A DNA stretch of 64,000 bases from contig JAFMGZ010000014.1 of NCBI GenBank assembly GCA_017854855.1, positions 1 to 64,000 of the forward strand, read 5' to 3'. The notes under the pieces are model-generated. The model had not been told where the DNA came from and searched no databases. It worked only from the letters and a program-made list of their open reading frames with translations. Source of the DNA: Sulfitobacter sp. (GTDB lineage: Bacteria; Pseudomonadota; Alphaproteobacteria; Rhodobacterales; Rhodobacteraceae). Shown here one piece after another: positions 20,436 to 29,083 of this stretch; the stretch's first letter is position 1, and every line of letters begins with the position of its first letter. Both the position numbers and the translations under genes were made by a program.

Positions 20436-22781
20436 TCACTCGCCATAGGGCACCCAGACATTCTTGACCTCGGTTGCGGCCTGAAGAAAGGCGTGCCCCT
20501 CGCCTGGCGCACCCATCCAGTCACGGGCATGACCATTGTTGACCCATGTCCGTTTCAGGTTTGACGCGGCACCTTTTTCGACAATGGCGCTCAGCGCTGG
20601 GGCACCAAAGCACCAGACCGCATCAACATCCAAATGCCGCGCCAAAGGATCGGCAAGATCACCTTGCGGCCCGGTCAGGATGTTCACCACACCGGCTGGC
20701 ACATCAGAGGTTTCAAGGACCTGAATGAAATCGGTCGCCGCCAGCGGAAAGGGTTCGGATGCGCATAGGATCACCCGGTTGCCCATGGCAATCGCGGGGG
20801 CCATGCAGGAAATCAGGCCCAGCAGCGGGGCCTCGGCGGGGCAGAGCGCGCCGATCACACCCACCGGTTCCTTCATCGCGATGGCCACACCCCGGATCGG
20901 CACGCCGTGCACCTGCCCGTCGTATTTGTCGGCCCAGGCCGCATAGGTGAACAGACGCCGGACACAGGCCGCGACCTCTTTTTCACCACCCTTGCCGCCC
21001 TGCAGGGCATCCAGCCGATGGGCGAATTCATCCCGCCGCGCATCGAGGTTTTCAGCGATGTAATACAGGATCTGCGCCCGCAGATGCCCCGTGGTGCCCG
21101 ACCAGCCCTTGGCCGCCTGCGCGGCCTCTACGGCATTGCGCACATCCTTGCGGCCCGCGACGCTGGCATGGCCCAGCAAATGGGTGGATTTCCCCCAGAC
21201 AGGTACCGAATAGCCGCCATCGGGCCGCGCCTGTTTGCCCCCGATATACAGCTTTGCGGTCCGGTCGATGCCGTCCACGGGGCCACGGCCATTGCCCTCA
21301 AAGGGGCTGATCTCTTTTAACGGCTTCAGGGAACCTTTGGGTTTGGTATAGGCGGTCAGCCCCTCCCAGCCCCCCTCGCGGCCAAAGCCGCTTTCGCGGA
21401 CCCCGCCAAAACCTGCGGCGGCATCCAGCATATTGGTGCCATTGACCCAGACCACGCCGGCGGCCAGCTTGGGGGCCATGTCTAACGCCAGGTTGATGTT
21501 CTCGGACCAGACCGACGCGGCCAGACCGTAGCGGGTGTTATTGGCCAGCTGCACGGCCTCTTGCGGGGTGCGAAAGGTGGTTGAGACAAGGACCGGGCCA
21601 AATATCTCTTCCTGCATCAAGGTATCTGCGGGGTTCAGCCCGGTGATCAGCGTGGGCGGATAGAAATTGCCGCCCTCAGGCAGTGCCGTTGCGGCCACAT
21701 GGGTTTCCCCGGCGGTGTTGCGGGCCACCATGTCGGACACGGTCTGCAATTGCACGGGATCAACCAGGGTGCCCAAATCCACGCTCTTGTCCAGCGGGTT
21801 GCCCATGCGCAACTTGTCCATCCGCGCGCGCAGCTTGGCATAAAACATATCCGCGACGGGTTCATGCACCAGCAGACGCGACCCTGCACAGCAGACCTGA
21901 CCCTGATTGAACCAGATGGCATCGACCAACCCTTCGACGGCTGAATCCAGATCGGCGTCATCGAAAACGATATAGGCGGATTTGCCGCCCAGTTCGAGGC
22001 TGAGCGCCTTGCCTGATCCTGCGGTTGCCGCGCGAATCTGGCGGCCCACGGCGGTCGATCCGGTAAAGGCGATCTTGTCCACATCGGCGGCCACGATCAT
22101 TTCACCGACCGCACCGTCACCGGTGACAATGTTCACCACGCCCTTGGGCACGCCCGCCTGCTGGCAGATATCGGCAAACAACAGCGCTGTAAGCGATGTA
22201 TATTCCGCAGGTTTCAGCACCACGGTATTGCCCATCGCCAGCGCTGGCGCGACCTTCCATGCCAGCATCAGCAGGGGAAAGTTCCACGGAATGATCTGGC
22301 CGCAGACCCCCAGCGCCTCGGCACCGGGCAATTCGGTTTCCATCAGCTGGGCCATGCCAGCGTGGTAATAGAAATGCCGCTGCGCCAGAGGCACGTCAAT
22401 GTCGCGCGCCTCGCGGATGGGTTTGCCGTTGTCCAGCACTTCCAGCACCGCAAAGAGGCGGGCGTGTTTCTGCAACAGCCGCGCGATCGCATAGAGCACC
22501 CTGGCACGCCCGTGACCTCCCAGCTTTTGCCAGCCGGGCTGTGCCTTGCGGGCCGCGCTGACGGCGTTGTCCACATCGGCCTGGCTGGCCTGACTGAGGC
22601 TGGCCAGCACCTCGCCCGTGGCCGGGTTCTTGCTGTCGAAACCGTCGGTGGGCGCGGTAAAGCTGCCGTTGATGAACTGGCCAAAGCGGCCGCCCTGATC
22701 GACGATCCATGCCAGCGCCTCTGCGGCGGATTCAGGGGCCGTGCCATAGTCCATCGTCTCGAAAATATCCGCCACGCTCAT
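20436..22781 (-). CDS. ALDH16-type aldehyde dehydrogenase (catalytic ALDH domain plus degenerate second ALDH domain)
   Basis: 781 aa; LELGGKSAYIVFDDADLD and NQGQVCCAGSRLLV (catalytic Glu/Cys) in first domain; second partial ALDH domain KLYIGGKQARPDGGYSVPVW... Confidence 0.92.
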   Translation of the reverse strand: MSVADIFETMDYGTAPESAAEALAWIVDQGGRFGQFINGSFTAPTDGFDSKNPATGEVLASLSQASQADVDNAVSAARKAQPGWQKLGGHGRARVLYAIARLLQKHARLFAVLEVLDNGKPIREARDIDVPLAQRHFYYHAGMAQLMETELPGAEALGVCGQIIPWNFPLLMLAWKVAPALAMGNTVVLKPAEYTSLTALLFADICQQAGVPKGVVNIVTGDGAVGEMIVAADVDKIAFTGSTAVGRQIRAATAGSGKALSLELGGKSAYIVFDDADLDSAVEGLVDAIWFNQGQVCCAGSRLLVHEPVADMFYAKLRARMDKLRMGNPLDKSVDLGTLVDPVQLQTVSDMVARNTAGETHVAATALPEGGNFYPPTLITGLNPADTLMQEEIFGPVLVSTTFRTPQEAVQLANNTRYGLAASVWSENINLALDMAPKLAAGVVWVNGTNMLDAAAGFGGVRESGFGREGGWEGLTAYTKPKGSLKPLKEISPFEGNGRGPVDGIDRTAKLYIGGKQARPDGGYSVPVWGKSTHLLGHASVAGRKDVRNAVEAAQAAKGWSGTTGHLRAQILYYIAENLDARRDEFAHRLDALQGGKGGEKEVAACVRRLFTYAAWADKYDGQVHGVPIRGVAIAMKEPVGVIGALCPAEAPLLGLISCMAPAIAMGNRVILCASEPFPLAATDFIQVLETSDVPAGVVNILTGPQGDLADPLARHLDVDAVWCFGAPALSAIVEKGAASNLKRTWVNNGHARDWMGAPGEGHAFLQAATEVKNVWVPYGE

Positions 22782-22817
22782 TGCTCTACCTCATTCGAAA
22801 GTCGGGGTCCGCTTGCA

Positions 22818-23822
22818 TTAGCTTGTCGCATGGCGATAGCCTGCGGAATAATTGCCGGTCACATGATGCTCCAGTTGCCGCTCTATGTCATTGAGCAGCG
22901 ATGACGCGCCAAAGCGGAACAGGTCAGGGCGCAGCCAGCGGTCGCCCAACTCTTCCTTGATCAGCGACAGATAGGTCACGGCGTCCTTGGCCTTGGAAAT
23001 GCCGCCAGCGGGTTTATAGCCCACGCGGATGCCGGTGCGGTCGTAATAGTCGCGGATGGCGCGGATCATCACCAGGGATACCGGCAGCGTGGCATTCACG
23101 CTTTCCTTGCCGGTAGAGGTCTTGATGAAATCGGCACCCGCCATCATGCAGACCAGCGATGCCCGCGCCACGTTGCGCAGCGATCCCAGCTCACCGGTTG
23201 CCAGGATGGCCTTGACATGCGCCTCGCCACAGGCGGCGCGAAAGGCCTGCATTTCGGCGTAGAGGGCCTGCCAATCGCCCGACAGCACATGGCGGCGCGA
23301 AATCACGATGTCGATCTCGCGCGCGTCGGCGGCGACGCTCATTTCTATTTCCTTGATGCGCAGCGCCAGTGGCGACAGCCCCGCGGGGAAACCCGTGGAC
23401 ACCGCAGCGACGGGAATATTTGTGCCCGCAAGGGCGGCAAGCGCAGGCGCGATCATCTCATGGTAGACACAAACCGCCCCGGTGGTGATCGGACCCATCC
23501 CCAGCGCGTCCAGCAGCGCGGGGGCCACGGGCTGGCGGGCCTTGGCACACAGCCGTTCCACCCGCCGCGCTGTATCGTCACCCGACAGCGTCGTCAGATC
23601 AATGCAGGTGATGGCCCGCAGCAGCCATGCCGCCTGATGCGCCTTTTTCACGGACCGCCGGGTGCCGATGGTCGCGGCACGCCGCTCTATCGCAGAGGTG
23701 TTCGCCTGTGCATTCAGCACCCAGTTCAGATCCAGCGGCATGCCGGGATTGCGGGGCTCTGTCACCTGGGGCAGATGGGGTGTCGCGGTGGCATGCAGGC
23801 TTTGGGTTGGGGTAGTGGCCAT
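22818..23822 (-). CDS. deoC: Deoxyribose-phosphate aldolase
   Basis: CIDLTTLSGDDT, KAILATGELGS, ADFIKTSTGK, VGYKPAGGIS; start at MATTPTQ. Confidence 0.95.
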   Translation of the reverse strand: MATTPTQSLHATATPHLPQVTEPRNPGMPLDLNWVLNAQANTSAIERRAATIGTRRSVKKAHQAAWLLRAITCIDLTTLSGDDTARRVERLCAKARQPVAPALLDALGMGPITTGAVCVYHEMIAPALAALAGTNIPVAAVSTGFPAGLSPLALRIKEIEMSVAADAREIDIVISRRHVLSGDWQALYAEMQAFRAACGEAHVKAILATGELGSLRNVARASLVCMMAGADFIKTSTGKESVNATLPVSLVMIRAIRDYYDRTGIRVGYKPAGGISKAKDAVTYLSLIKEELGDRWLRPDLFRFGASSLLNDIERQLEHHVTGNYSAGYRHATS

Positions 23823-23917
23823 GGGCGTCTCCGGTCCATTCAGAGATGCAAGGTGCCATGGGCACGCCCGCTTTGGCAAGCAGGGCTGACGCGAGGTCCT
23901 GTGCCGGGGACCTGACC

Positions 23918-24280
23918 CTAGCTGCCGCGATAGGTGGAATAGCCGAAAGGCGACAGCAGCAAGGGCACGTGATAATGGGCATCCGGGTCAGAGATACCAA
24001 AGCGGATCGGGATCTGGTCAAGAAACCGAGGCGCTTCTGGCGGGGTGCCGGTGGCGTCCAGATAGGCACCGGTTTCAAACAGCAGCTCATAGGTGCCGGT
24101 GGCAAAGCCATCTGCGGGCAGGATCGGGCTGTCGGTGCGTCCGTCGGCATTGGTGACCATCTGTGCCAGTTGGTGTCGCGCCGCACCATCCAGCCGAAAC
24201 AGCGTGATGCGCAGGCCCGCAGCAGGCAATCCGCGCGCGGTATCCAGAACATGTGTGGTCAGATATCCGTCAGCCATCAT
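23918..24280 (-). CDS. uraH: 5-hydroxyisourate hydrolase
   Basis: [14 protein letters not shown] ... [20 protein letters not shown]-terminal signature. Confidence 0.97.
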   Translation of the reverse strand: MMADGYLTTHVLDTARGLPAAGLRITLFRLDGAARHQLAQMVTNADGRTDSPILPADGFATGTYELLFETGAYLDATGTPPEAPRFLDQIPIRFGISDPDAHYHVPLLLSPFGYSTYRGS

Positions 24281-24361
24281 TCAGTCCTTTTCAGCGGCAG
24301 GGTCAAAGTCGCTCCATTTGCCCGCTTTATCGCCCGACAGACAAGACGAAATGCGGGAAAT

Positions 24362-24429
24362 CGAATCAATTCGGCTCCGATTCGATTTTTTTCACAAACC
24401 GATTCGTTTTTGCTTTGACGAAGCGAATC
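24362..24429. promoter_or_regulatory. Cluster of four GATTCG/CGAATC motifs in a divergent intergenic region
   Basis: CGAATC at 24362, GATTCG at 24379 and 24401, CGAATC at 24424; -35-like TTGACG at 24415. Confidence 0.5.
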
Positions 24430-24532
24430 ATCCTTTGCATATATGGACGCTAATCTAGTAGTTGTGTGGCCTGCCAGCCACGCAAGCAAGATCAAGTACA
24501 GAGCAAGAAAAAGTATAGAGTCTGGGGGCAAT

Positions 24533-25153
24533 ATGCGAATGGGGGCCGCACAAGCTGCGATGGTGCTACTTCTGGTGGCAACAGCAAGCAGTGCGCAAGA
24601 AGATCTGACGCAGGCAAAGGCGTCTTTCATTTTCAATGGCGAGCGTATCAAGATCAGCCGCGACAATCCGCAGGCGGCGCAATTTGTGCTGGCGTTTGCC
24701 GGGTCGGCCGGCAGCTGTGGCGCGCCCTGTATCGCGCCGCTGAACGTGGCCCCCGGCGTTCGGACATTGGACGAAATCGAAGTGCTGAATTTTCTGGTCA
24801 GCGAAGTGGCCGGCAATAGGGGCCTGATGGTAGATGCGCGCCTGCCCCAGGACCGCGCGCTGGGATATATTCCCGGCAGTGTCAGCCTGCCCTATAGCAC
24901 GATGGACCCTGAAAACGATTTCAAGGATGACATCCTGCGGGCGCTGGGCGCGCGTGAATTCGAAGGCGTGTTCAATTTTGCCGATGCCCGCCAGCTGCTG
25001 GTCTATGACAAGGGACCGGGCAGCAATGATGCGGGCGTGCTGGTCTCTGCCTTGCTGGCCGCAGGCTATCCGCCGGAAATGATCCGCTATTACCGGGGTG
25101 GCATGCAGGTTTGGTCGGTTCTGGGCTTTAGCATCGAGGCGGGCCAGTCATGA
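24533..25153 (+). CDS. Exported rhodanese-like protein without canonical catalytic Cys
   Basis: Signal peptide; LMVDARLPQDRALGYIPGSVSLPYST and LLVYDKGPGSNDAGVLVSALLAAGY...YYRGGMQVW. Confidence 0.82.
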   Translation: MRMGAAQAAMVLLLVATASSAQEDLTQAKASFIFNGERIKISRDNPQAAQFVLAFAGSAGSCGAPCIAPLNVAPGVRTLDEIEVLNFLVSEVAGNRGLMVDARLPQDRALGYIPGSVSLPYSTMDPENDFKDDILRALGAREFEGVFNFADARQLLVYDKGPGSNDAGVLVSALLAAGYPPEMIRYYRGGMQVWSVLGFSIEAGQS

Positions 25154-26145
25154 ACAAATATACCATGCCGGATCCGGTACAGCCAACCGTGACCTTTGAC
25201 AGCTATGTCATCCCTGGCAGCGTGCAGGCCCATGCAGGCCCCAAGGGCGACAGGCATCTGAACGGCACGATCATTGCGGTGTCGGTGATTGCAGTTCTGA
25301 CCTTTCTTTTGGGTGTCATGGTGACATTGCAATTCATGGGCCCCCGGCAGGTGATCGTGACAGCGCAGGTGCCCGAACCTGTCCTGATGCCCGATCAGCA
25401 GGATGTCACAGAGGATACGGTCACGCGCGCGCAGGGCACCGACCTGTTGGCCCCCGCAATGCCTGTTGTCGCAATGCCCGGCCCCGCAATGCCTGTCGTC
25501 GAAATGCCTGTCGTCGCGAAACCGGAACCCGCCTTGGAACAGGCGGTTCTACAGGGGCTGCAACCCAAACGCACCGTTGGCACGCTGACTGAACAAGAGC
25601 AGGTGGAAAAAGCCCGCGAGGCCCTGTCGATCATCAGCCGCAACAAGATGCGGATGCTGCGCGAGGGGGTGCTGGCCGGGGTCTATACGGTCAAGGCCAA
25701 ACAGGATGGTGACACGAAACGTCTGGTGCTGGAAACCGTCAACGCCGAGATGACACGCGAATCCACCGGCAACCTGCTGTTGGAAGCGGCAGAACGCGGC
25801 GACATCGACATTCCCGCCTCGCTCAACACTGCCGATGGTGAAATTGATCTGGACACGCTGCTGTTCAACCTGATCCAGACCTCTCTGGCCACCGATGGCA
25901 CGCCCGAGGGCGAAGAGGCCGCGCGCGAAATGAGCCGCCGCGCCTTTGCCGCATCCAGCGCCAAGACCATCGACGTCAAGGGCGCGCGCGTCTACGTCGT
26001 CGAGGCAGGCGATAGCCTTGCCTATATTTCACTACAGTTTTACGGCCGCCCCTACGAATATGAGCGGATCTTTCAGGCAAACCGGGACGTGCTCAGCTCT
26101 CCCGATCTGATACGGACAGGCCAGCGGCTAATAATACCAGGATAA
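25150..26145 (+). CDS. Membrane-anchored LysM domain protein
   Basis: TM near N-terminus IIAVSVIAVLTFLLGVMVTLQF; C-terminal LysM YVVEAGDSLAYISLQFYGRPYEYERIFQANRDVLSSPDLIRTGQRLIIPG. Confidence 0.88.
   Translation: MNKYTMPDPVQPTVTFDSYVIPGSVQAHAGPKGDRHLNGTIIAVSVIAVLTFLLGVMVTLQFMGPRQVIVTAQVPEPVLMPDQQDVTEDTVTRAQGTDLLAPAMPVVAMPGPAMPVVEMPVVAKPEPALEQAVLQGLQPKRTVGTLTEQEQVEKAREALSIISRNKMRMLREGVLAGVYTVKAKQDGDTKRLVLETVNAEMTRESTGNLLLEAAERGDIDIPASLNTADGEIDLDTLLFNLIQTSLATDGTPEGEEAAREMSRRAFAASSAKTIDVKGARVYVVEAGDSLAYISLQFYGRPYEYERIFQANRDVLSSPDLIRTGQRLIIPG
25452..25516 (+). repeat. Imperfect tandem repeat encoding PAMPVVAMPG/PAMPVVEMPVV
   Basis: CCCCGCAATGCCTGT(T/C)GTCG repeated with 30-bp period. Confidence 0.75.
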
Positions 26146-26175
26146 CAATAAACACAGTCGCAGTAGCTTGTCCGA

Positions 26176-26212
26176 CAACGGGCCGCCCTTGATTGGCGGC
26201 CCGTTGGCTTTT
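26176..26212 (+). terminator. Intrinsic terminator after LysM gene
   Basis: CAACGGGCCGCC-cttgatt-GGCGGCCCGTTG followed by GCTTTTT. Confidence 0.88.
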
Positions 26213-26321
26213 TGGGGCAGGGGTTGGAAGGATTGGAAAATGCCCTGCGCCCGGCACAACTGGAATTGCGCAGCCCCGCAGATCTGTGCAACCTTGGCCT
26301 TGCCTCAGTCAGGACATTCCA

Positions 26322-27737
26322 ATGAACAGATATCCCAGAAATTTCCGCGGTTATGGGGCGGATGCCCCCGATGCCGCCTGGCCAGATGGTGCCCGCATCG
26401 CGGTGCAGTTTGTGGTGAATTACGAAGAGGGCGGTGAAAACTGCCTGCTGCACGGGGATGCGGCATCAGAGGCCTTCTTGTCAGAGATCGTTGGTGCGCA
26501 GCCCTGGCCCGGACAGCGGCATTGGAACATGGAATCCATCTATGATTACGGGGCCCGCGCGGGCTTTTGGCGGCTGCACCGCCTGTTTACCGGCGCGCAG
26601 ATCCCGGTCACGGTCTACGGCGTGGCCTCTGCGCTGGCGCGCGCGCCCGAACAGGTCGAGGCGATGCAGCAGGCCGGTTGGGAAATCGCCAGCCACGGAC
26701 TGAAATGGATCGACTACAAGGACCACAGCGCCGAGGCAGAGAATGCCGATATGCTGGAGGCCATCCGCCTGCATACCGAAGTGACCGGCGCACAGCCCAG
26801 AGGCTGGTACTGCGGGCGCACCTCGGTCAACACGGTGGCACTTGCCGCGGCATCGGGGGTGTTTGACTATGTCTCTGACACCTATGACGATGATCTGCCC
26901 TATTGGATGGATGTCGGTGACCGCGAACAGCTGATCATCCCCTATACGCTGGATTGCAACGACATGCGCTTTGCCACAGCGCAGGGGTTCAATTCGGGCG
27001 ATCAGTTCTTTGCCTATCTGCGCGACACCTTTGACGCGCTTTATGCCGAAGGCACCGCAGGCGCGGCCAAGATGATGTCGGTGGGCCTGCATTGCCGCCT
27101 GGTGGGCAGGCCCGGCAGGGTGCAGGCCTTGCAACGCTTTATTGAGTATATCAAGGGTTTCGAAGGCGTCTGGACCCCGCGCCGCATCGAGATTGCCGAG
27201 CATTGGCACCGGGTACATCCCGCACCACCACGTGGCCAACGGCCCAGCCGTATGGACAAGGCCGCCTTTGTCGAGGCCTTTGGCGGGATTTTCGAACATT
27301 CGCCCTGGATCGCCGAACGGGCCTTTGATCTGGAACTGGGCCCTGCCCATGACAGTGCGGCGGGGCTGCACAATGCGCTGGCGCGGATGTTCCGATCCGC
27401 CGCGCATGCCGAAAAGCTGGCAGTGCTGAACGCCCATCCCGATCTGGCGGGCAAGCTGGCGGCGGCCAAAAGCCTGACCGCCGACAGCACCGCAGAACAG
27501 GCCAGCGCCGGTCTGGATGCGCTGACCGACGCAGAGCGCGCGCAGTTTACGCAATTGAACAGCGACTATGTCGCCAAACACGGCTTCCCTTTCATCATCG
27601 CGGTCAAGGACCACGATAAGGCCGGGATCCTGCGGGCATTCGAGACCCGCATCGCCAATGATACCGAAACCGAATTCGCCACTGCCTGCCGACAGGTGGA
27701 GCGGATTGCCCGGCTACGTCTGGAGGACAAACTATGA
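26322..27737 (+). CDS. Fused allantoinase (PuuE type) - OHCU decarboxylase (UraD)
   Basis: PuuE-type polysaccharide-deacetylase-like N-terminus (IAVQFVVNYEEGGENCLLHGD, SHGLKWIDY) followed by UraD (LNAHPDLAGKLAAA, STAEQASAGLDAL); start at MNRYPRNF. Confidence 0.93.
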   Translation: MNRYPRNFRGYGADAPDAAWPDGARIAVQFVVNYEEGGENCLLHGDAASEAFLSEIVGAQPWPGQRHWNMESIYDYGARAGFWRLHRLFTGAQIPVTVYGVASALARAPEQVEAMQQAGWEIASHGLKWIDYKDHSAEAENADMLEAIRLHTEVTGAQPRGWYCGRTSVNTVALAAASGVFDYVSDTYDDDLPYWMDVGDREQLIIPYTLDCNDMRFATAQGFNSGDQFFAYLRDTFDALYAEGTAGAAKMMSVGLHCRLVGRPGRVQALQRFIEYIKGFEGVWTPRRIEIAEHWHRVHPAPPRGQRPSRMDKAAFVEAFGGIFEHSPWIAERAFDLELGPAHDSAAGLHNALARMFRSAAHAEKLAVLNAHPDLAGKLAAAKSLTADSTAEQASAGLDALTDAERAQFTQLNSDYVAKHGFPFIIAVKDHDKAGILRAFETRIANDTETEFATACRQVERIARLRLEDKL

Positions 27738-28543
27738 CCTATGCTTTCCCCCCCGGCGGCCTGCCGGACCAATCCGTATCCCCCGAGGGCACGGCCGTTT
27801 TCACCCCCGCCTACGCGGTGATCCCCGCCGTCACCCAGCGCGACATCGTCACCAGCCTGCTGCCCGGCTGGACCGGCATGCGCATGTGGGTGCTGGCGCG
27901 CCCGATGAGCGGCTTTGCCGAAACCTTTTCGCAATATGCGGTGGAACTGGCCCCCTCGGGCGGATCAGCCGCCCCCGAGGTCGACCCCGAGGCGCAATCG
28001 GTGATCTTTGTGGCAGCAGGTCAGATCACCCTGAACATTGACGGCACCAAACATCGGCTGCAAGCGGGCGGCTATGCCTATATCCCGCCAGAGGCGGTCT
28101 GGACGATCTGGAACGACTCTGATGCAAAAGCACAGTTTCACTGGATCAGAAAACGCTACACCATGGCCGAAGGTATTGACCTGCCGACGGCTTTTGTAAC
28201 GTCGGATCAGGCGGTGGCACCGATTGTCATGCCCGATTGCGATGGGGTCTGGGCGACCACCCGCTTTGTCGAACCCAGCGATCTGCGCCATGACATGCAT
28301 GTCAACATCGTTACATTCCAACCGGGCGGGCGCATTCCCTTTGCCGAAACCCATGTGATGGAACATGGGCTGTATGTTTTGCAGGGCACGGCAGATTATC
28401 TGCTGAACAAGGATTGGGTGCCGGTCGGTCCCAGTGACTTCATGTGGCTGCGTGCCTTTTGCCCGCAGGCCTGTATCGCCACCGGAGACGAGCCGTTTCG
28501 CTATCTGCTGTACAAAGACGTCAACCGGCACATGCCCCTATGA
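27734..28543 (+). CDS. allE: (S)-ureidoglycine aminohydrolase (bicupin)
   Basis: ILARPMSGF-like region, EQ-cupin motifs QITLNIDGTKHRLQAGGYAYIPP and HVMEHGLYVLQGTADYLLNKDWVPVGPSDFMWLRAFCPQ; operon context. Confidence 0.9.
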   Translation: MTYAFPPGGLPDQSVSPEGTAVFTPAYAVIPAVTQRDIVTSLLPGWTGMRMWVLARPMSGFAETFSQYAVELAPSGGSAAPEVDPEAQSVIFVAAGQITLNIDGTKHRLQAGGYAYIPPEAVWTIWNDSDAKAQFHWIRKRYTMAEGIDLPTAFVTSDQAVAPIVMPDCDGVWATTRFVEPSDLRHDMHVNIVTFQPGGRIPFAETHVMEHGLYVLQGTADYLLNKDWVPVGPSDFMWLRAFCPQACIATGDEPFRYLLYKDVNRHMPL

Positions 28544-29034
28544 GCCGCGACATCATTGCCCAGCCCCTGACCGCAGAGGCCTTTGCCCCCTTTGGCGACA
28601 TTCTGGACGCCAGCGGCACCCCGGACAAGATCATCAACGCGGGCCTGTGCGGGCGTCACCATGATCTGGCACAGCTGGATTTCGGGCCGCAGGGCCGCGC
28701 CGGCATCAGTATTTTCAACGCCGAGCCGCGCAGCCTGCCCTATGAGCTGACCCTGCTGGAGCGGCACCCCGAAGGTTCCCAGGCCTTTTTGCCGCTGACA
28801 TCGCATCCTTTTCTGGTGATCGTCGCCCCCGATGCCGGCGACCGGCCCGGCAGGCCGCTGGCCTTTATCACGGCACCGCATCAGGGCATCAACCTGCACC
28901 GTGGCACCTGGCATGGCGTGCTGACGCCGCTGGCCACACCGGGGCTTTTTGCGGTGGTGGACCGCATCGGTGACACGCAAAACCTTGACGAATGCCCGCT
29001 GGAGGCACCCTATACCATCAAGGCCCGGCCGTAA
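28540..29034 (+). CDS. allA: Ureidoglycolate lyase
   Basis: AFAPFGDIL, SIFNAEPRSLPYELTLLERHPEGSQAFLPL, HRGTWHGVLTPL. Confidence 0.95.
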   Translation: MSRDIIAQPLTAEAFAPFGDILDASGTPDKIINAGLCGRHHDLAQLDFGPQGRAGISIFNAEPRSLPYELTLLERHPEGSQAFLPLTSHPFLVIVAPDAGDRPGRPLAFITAPHQGINLHRGTWHGVLTPLATPGLFAVVDRIGDTQNLDECPLEAPYTIKARP

Positions 29035-29083
29035 TAACAGGGCTATTCAGCGACAAAACGATCCAACCAACAAGGGACAGAAC

